This document shows, piece by piece, positions 4,875 through 5,701 of a stretch of DNA of 5,701 bases (position 1 is its first letter; each line of letters begins with the position of its first letter). The DNA comes from Synergistes sp. (GTDB lineage Bacteria > Synergistota > Synergistia > Synergistales > Synergistaceae): the NCBI GenBank assembly GCA_016288355.1, contig JAEEYY010000233.1, positions 1 through 5,701 on the forward strand, given 5' to 3'. The position numbers and the translations under genes were made by a program. The notes under the pieces were generated by a model that did no database searches, was not told the DNA's origin, and saw only the letters and a list, made by a program, of their open reading frames with translations.

Positions 4875-5701
4875 ATGGTCTACGATAATATACTTCAGGC
4901 AATAGGCGGCACGCCGATGGTCCGGCTCAACCACATAGCGGAAGAGAACAGCGCGCGTATCCTTGTGAAGTTCGAGGGGCTGAATGTCGGCGGATCCATC
5001 AAGACGAGGACCGCGTACAATATGATATGCCAGGCGGAAAAAGAGGGGCTGCTGAACAAAGATTCAGTGATAGTCGAGCCAACCAGCGGCAATCAGGGCA
5101 TCGGCCTTGCGCTCGTGGGCGCTGTAAAGGGTTACAGGACCATAATAATAATGCCTGATTCGGTAAGCGAAGAGCGCAGGAAGCTTGTCTGCCACTACGG
5201 AGCCAGGGTAAAGCTGGTACATGATTCGGGCGATATAGGGGCCTGTATAGACGAATGCCTGAAGACGGCGCTCCGGATGGCGGAGGAGGATCCCAGAGTC
5301 TATGTCCCGCAGCAGTTCGCAAACCCCAACAATACGCTCGCTCACATCAATCATACGGCAGTCGAGATACTCGAGCAGGTGGACGGGCCGATAGACGGCT
5401 TCTGCTCCGGGATAGGCACCGGAGGCACCCTCACCGGCATAGGCAGGACATTGAAGGAAAAGAACCCCGACATGGTCATCTGGGCCGTGGAGCCGGAGAA
5501 AGCTGCGATTCTGTCAGGCGGTCTCATCGGCACCCATATCCAGATGGGTATCGGGGACGGTCTCATACCGGACATCCTGGACTGCGATATCTATGACGAC
5601 ATATGCATCACCACAGACGATGAGGCTCTTGAGATGGCGAAGAGACTCGCGCGCGAGGAAGGTCTTATGTGCGGCATCTCAAGCGGCACGAATGTCGCGG
5701 C
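4875..5701 (+). CDS. PLP-dependent cysteine synthase-family enzyme (divergent active site), partial
   Basis: This is a fold-type II PLP enzyme of the cysteine synthase / cystathionine beta-synthase family, which performs beta-replacement or beta-elimination on serine- or cysteine-like amino acids. The window holds 275 codons; the C-terminus lies beyond the right edge. Family marks are NILQAIGGTPMVRLN (5-19), the PLP lysine K43, the substrate loop TSGN (70-73), QQF (146-148), the phosphate loop GTGGT (181-185) and GISSGT (267-272) with the pyridine-contacting serine. Departures from true O-acetylserine sulfhydrylase are GGSIKTR for the usual SVKDR, TSGNQG for TSGNTG, and GIGDGL (225-230) for GIGAGF. 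The ATG at 4875 is the only plausible start in frame, yet it has no good SD. The substrate could be cysteine, O-acetylserine, phosphoserine or another activated serine. A cysteine-degrading, sulfide-releasing role would suit an amino-acid fermenter but is unproven. Confidence 0.9.
   Translation, partial: MVYDNILQAIGGTPMVRLNHIAEENSARILVKFEGLNVGGSIKTRTAYNMICQAEKEGLLNKDSVIVEPTSGNQGIGLALVGAVKGYRTIIIMPDSVSEERRKLVCHYGARVKLVHDSGDIGACIDECLKTALRMAEEDPRVYVPQQFANPNNTLAHINHTAVEILEQVDGPIDGFCSGIGTGGTLTGIGRTLKEKNPDMVIWAVEPEKAAILSGGLIGTHIQMGIGDGLIPDILDCDIYDDICITTDDEALEMAKRLAREEGLMCGISSGTNVA

Overview
The window looks like ordinary chromosomal DNA of an anaerobic, amino-acid-fermenting bacterium. Base composition is moderately GC-rich, with unusually frequent ATA isoleucine codons. 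The gene content is a TPP-riboswitch-controlled cytX, a phenylacetate-CoA-ligase-type paaK paired with a tandem ACT protein, and a divergent cysteine-synthase-family enzyme. This would fit a Synergistota-like or clostridial lineage, but that is a weak inference. I see no mobile element, CRISPR array, tRNA or rRNA.

Left part, minus strand (1-904): a short YafY-like HTH regulator without a WYL effector domain overlaps by four bases (GTGA) a membrane protein that runs off the left edge. The two are probably translationally coupled.

Thiamine unit, plus strand (970-2358): a good sigma-70-type promoter, a perfect 8-bp hairpin at the predicted 5' end, a textbook TPP aptamer, an intrinsic terminator with a matching antiterminator, and then cytX, a hydroxymethylpyrimidine permease of the NCS1 family. 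The reading frame is open across the riboswitch. The true start is the GTG at 1177, not the ATG at 904.

Aromatic acid-CoA ligase operon, plus strand (2434-4607): a near-consensus promoter, a 32-codon leader ORF with six aromatic residues between codons 5 and 18, a three-way RNA switch (hairpin, antiterminator, terminator), then paaK, an ACT-domain gene and a strong terminator. The leader is the most interesting element here. It looks like translation-dependent attenuation controlling aromatic amino acid catabolism, and I do not recognise it as a described family.

Right part, plus strand (4662-5701): a promoter, a structured leader of about 178 nt with a possible tiny ORF, then a PLP-dependent cysteine-synthase-family gene cut by the right edge. 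Several of its active-site signature residues differ from true O-acetylserine sulfhydrylases, so its reaction may differ too.
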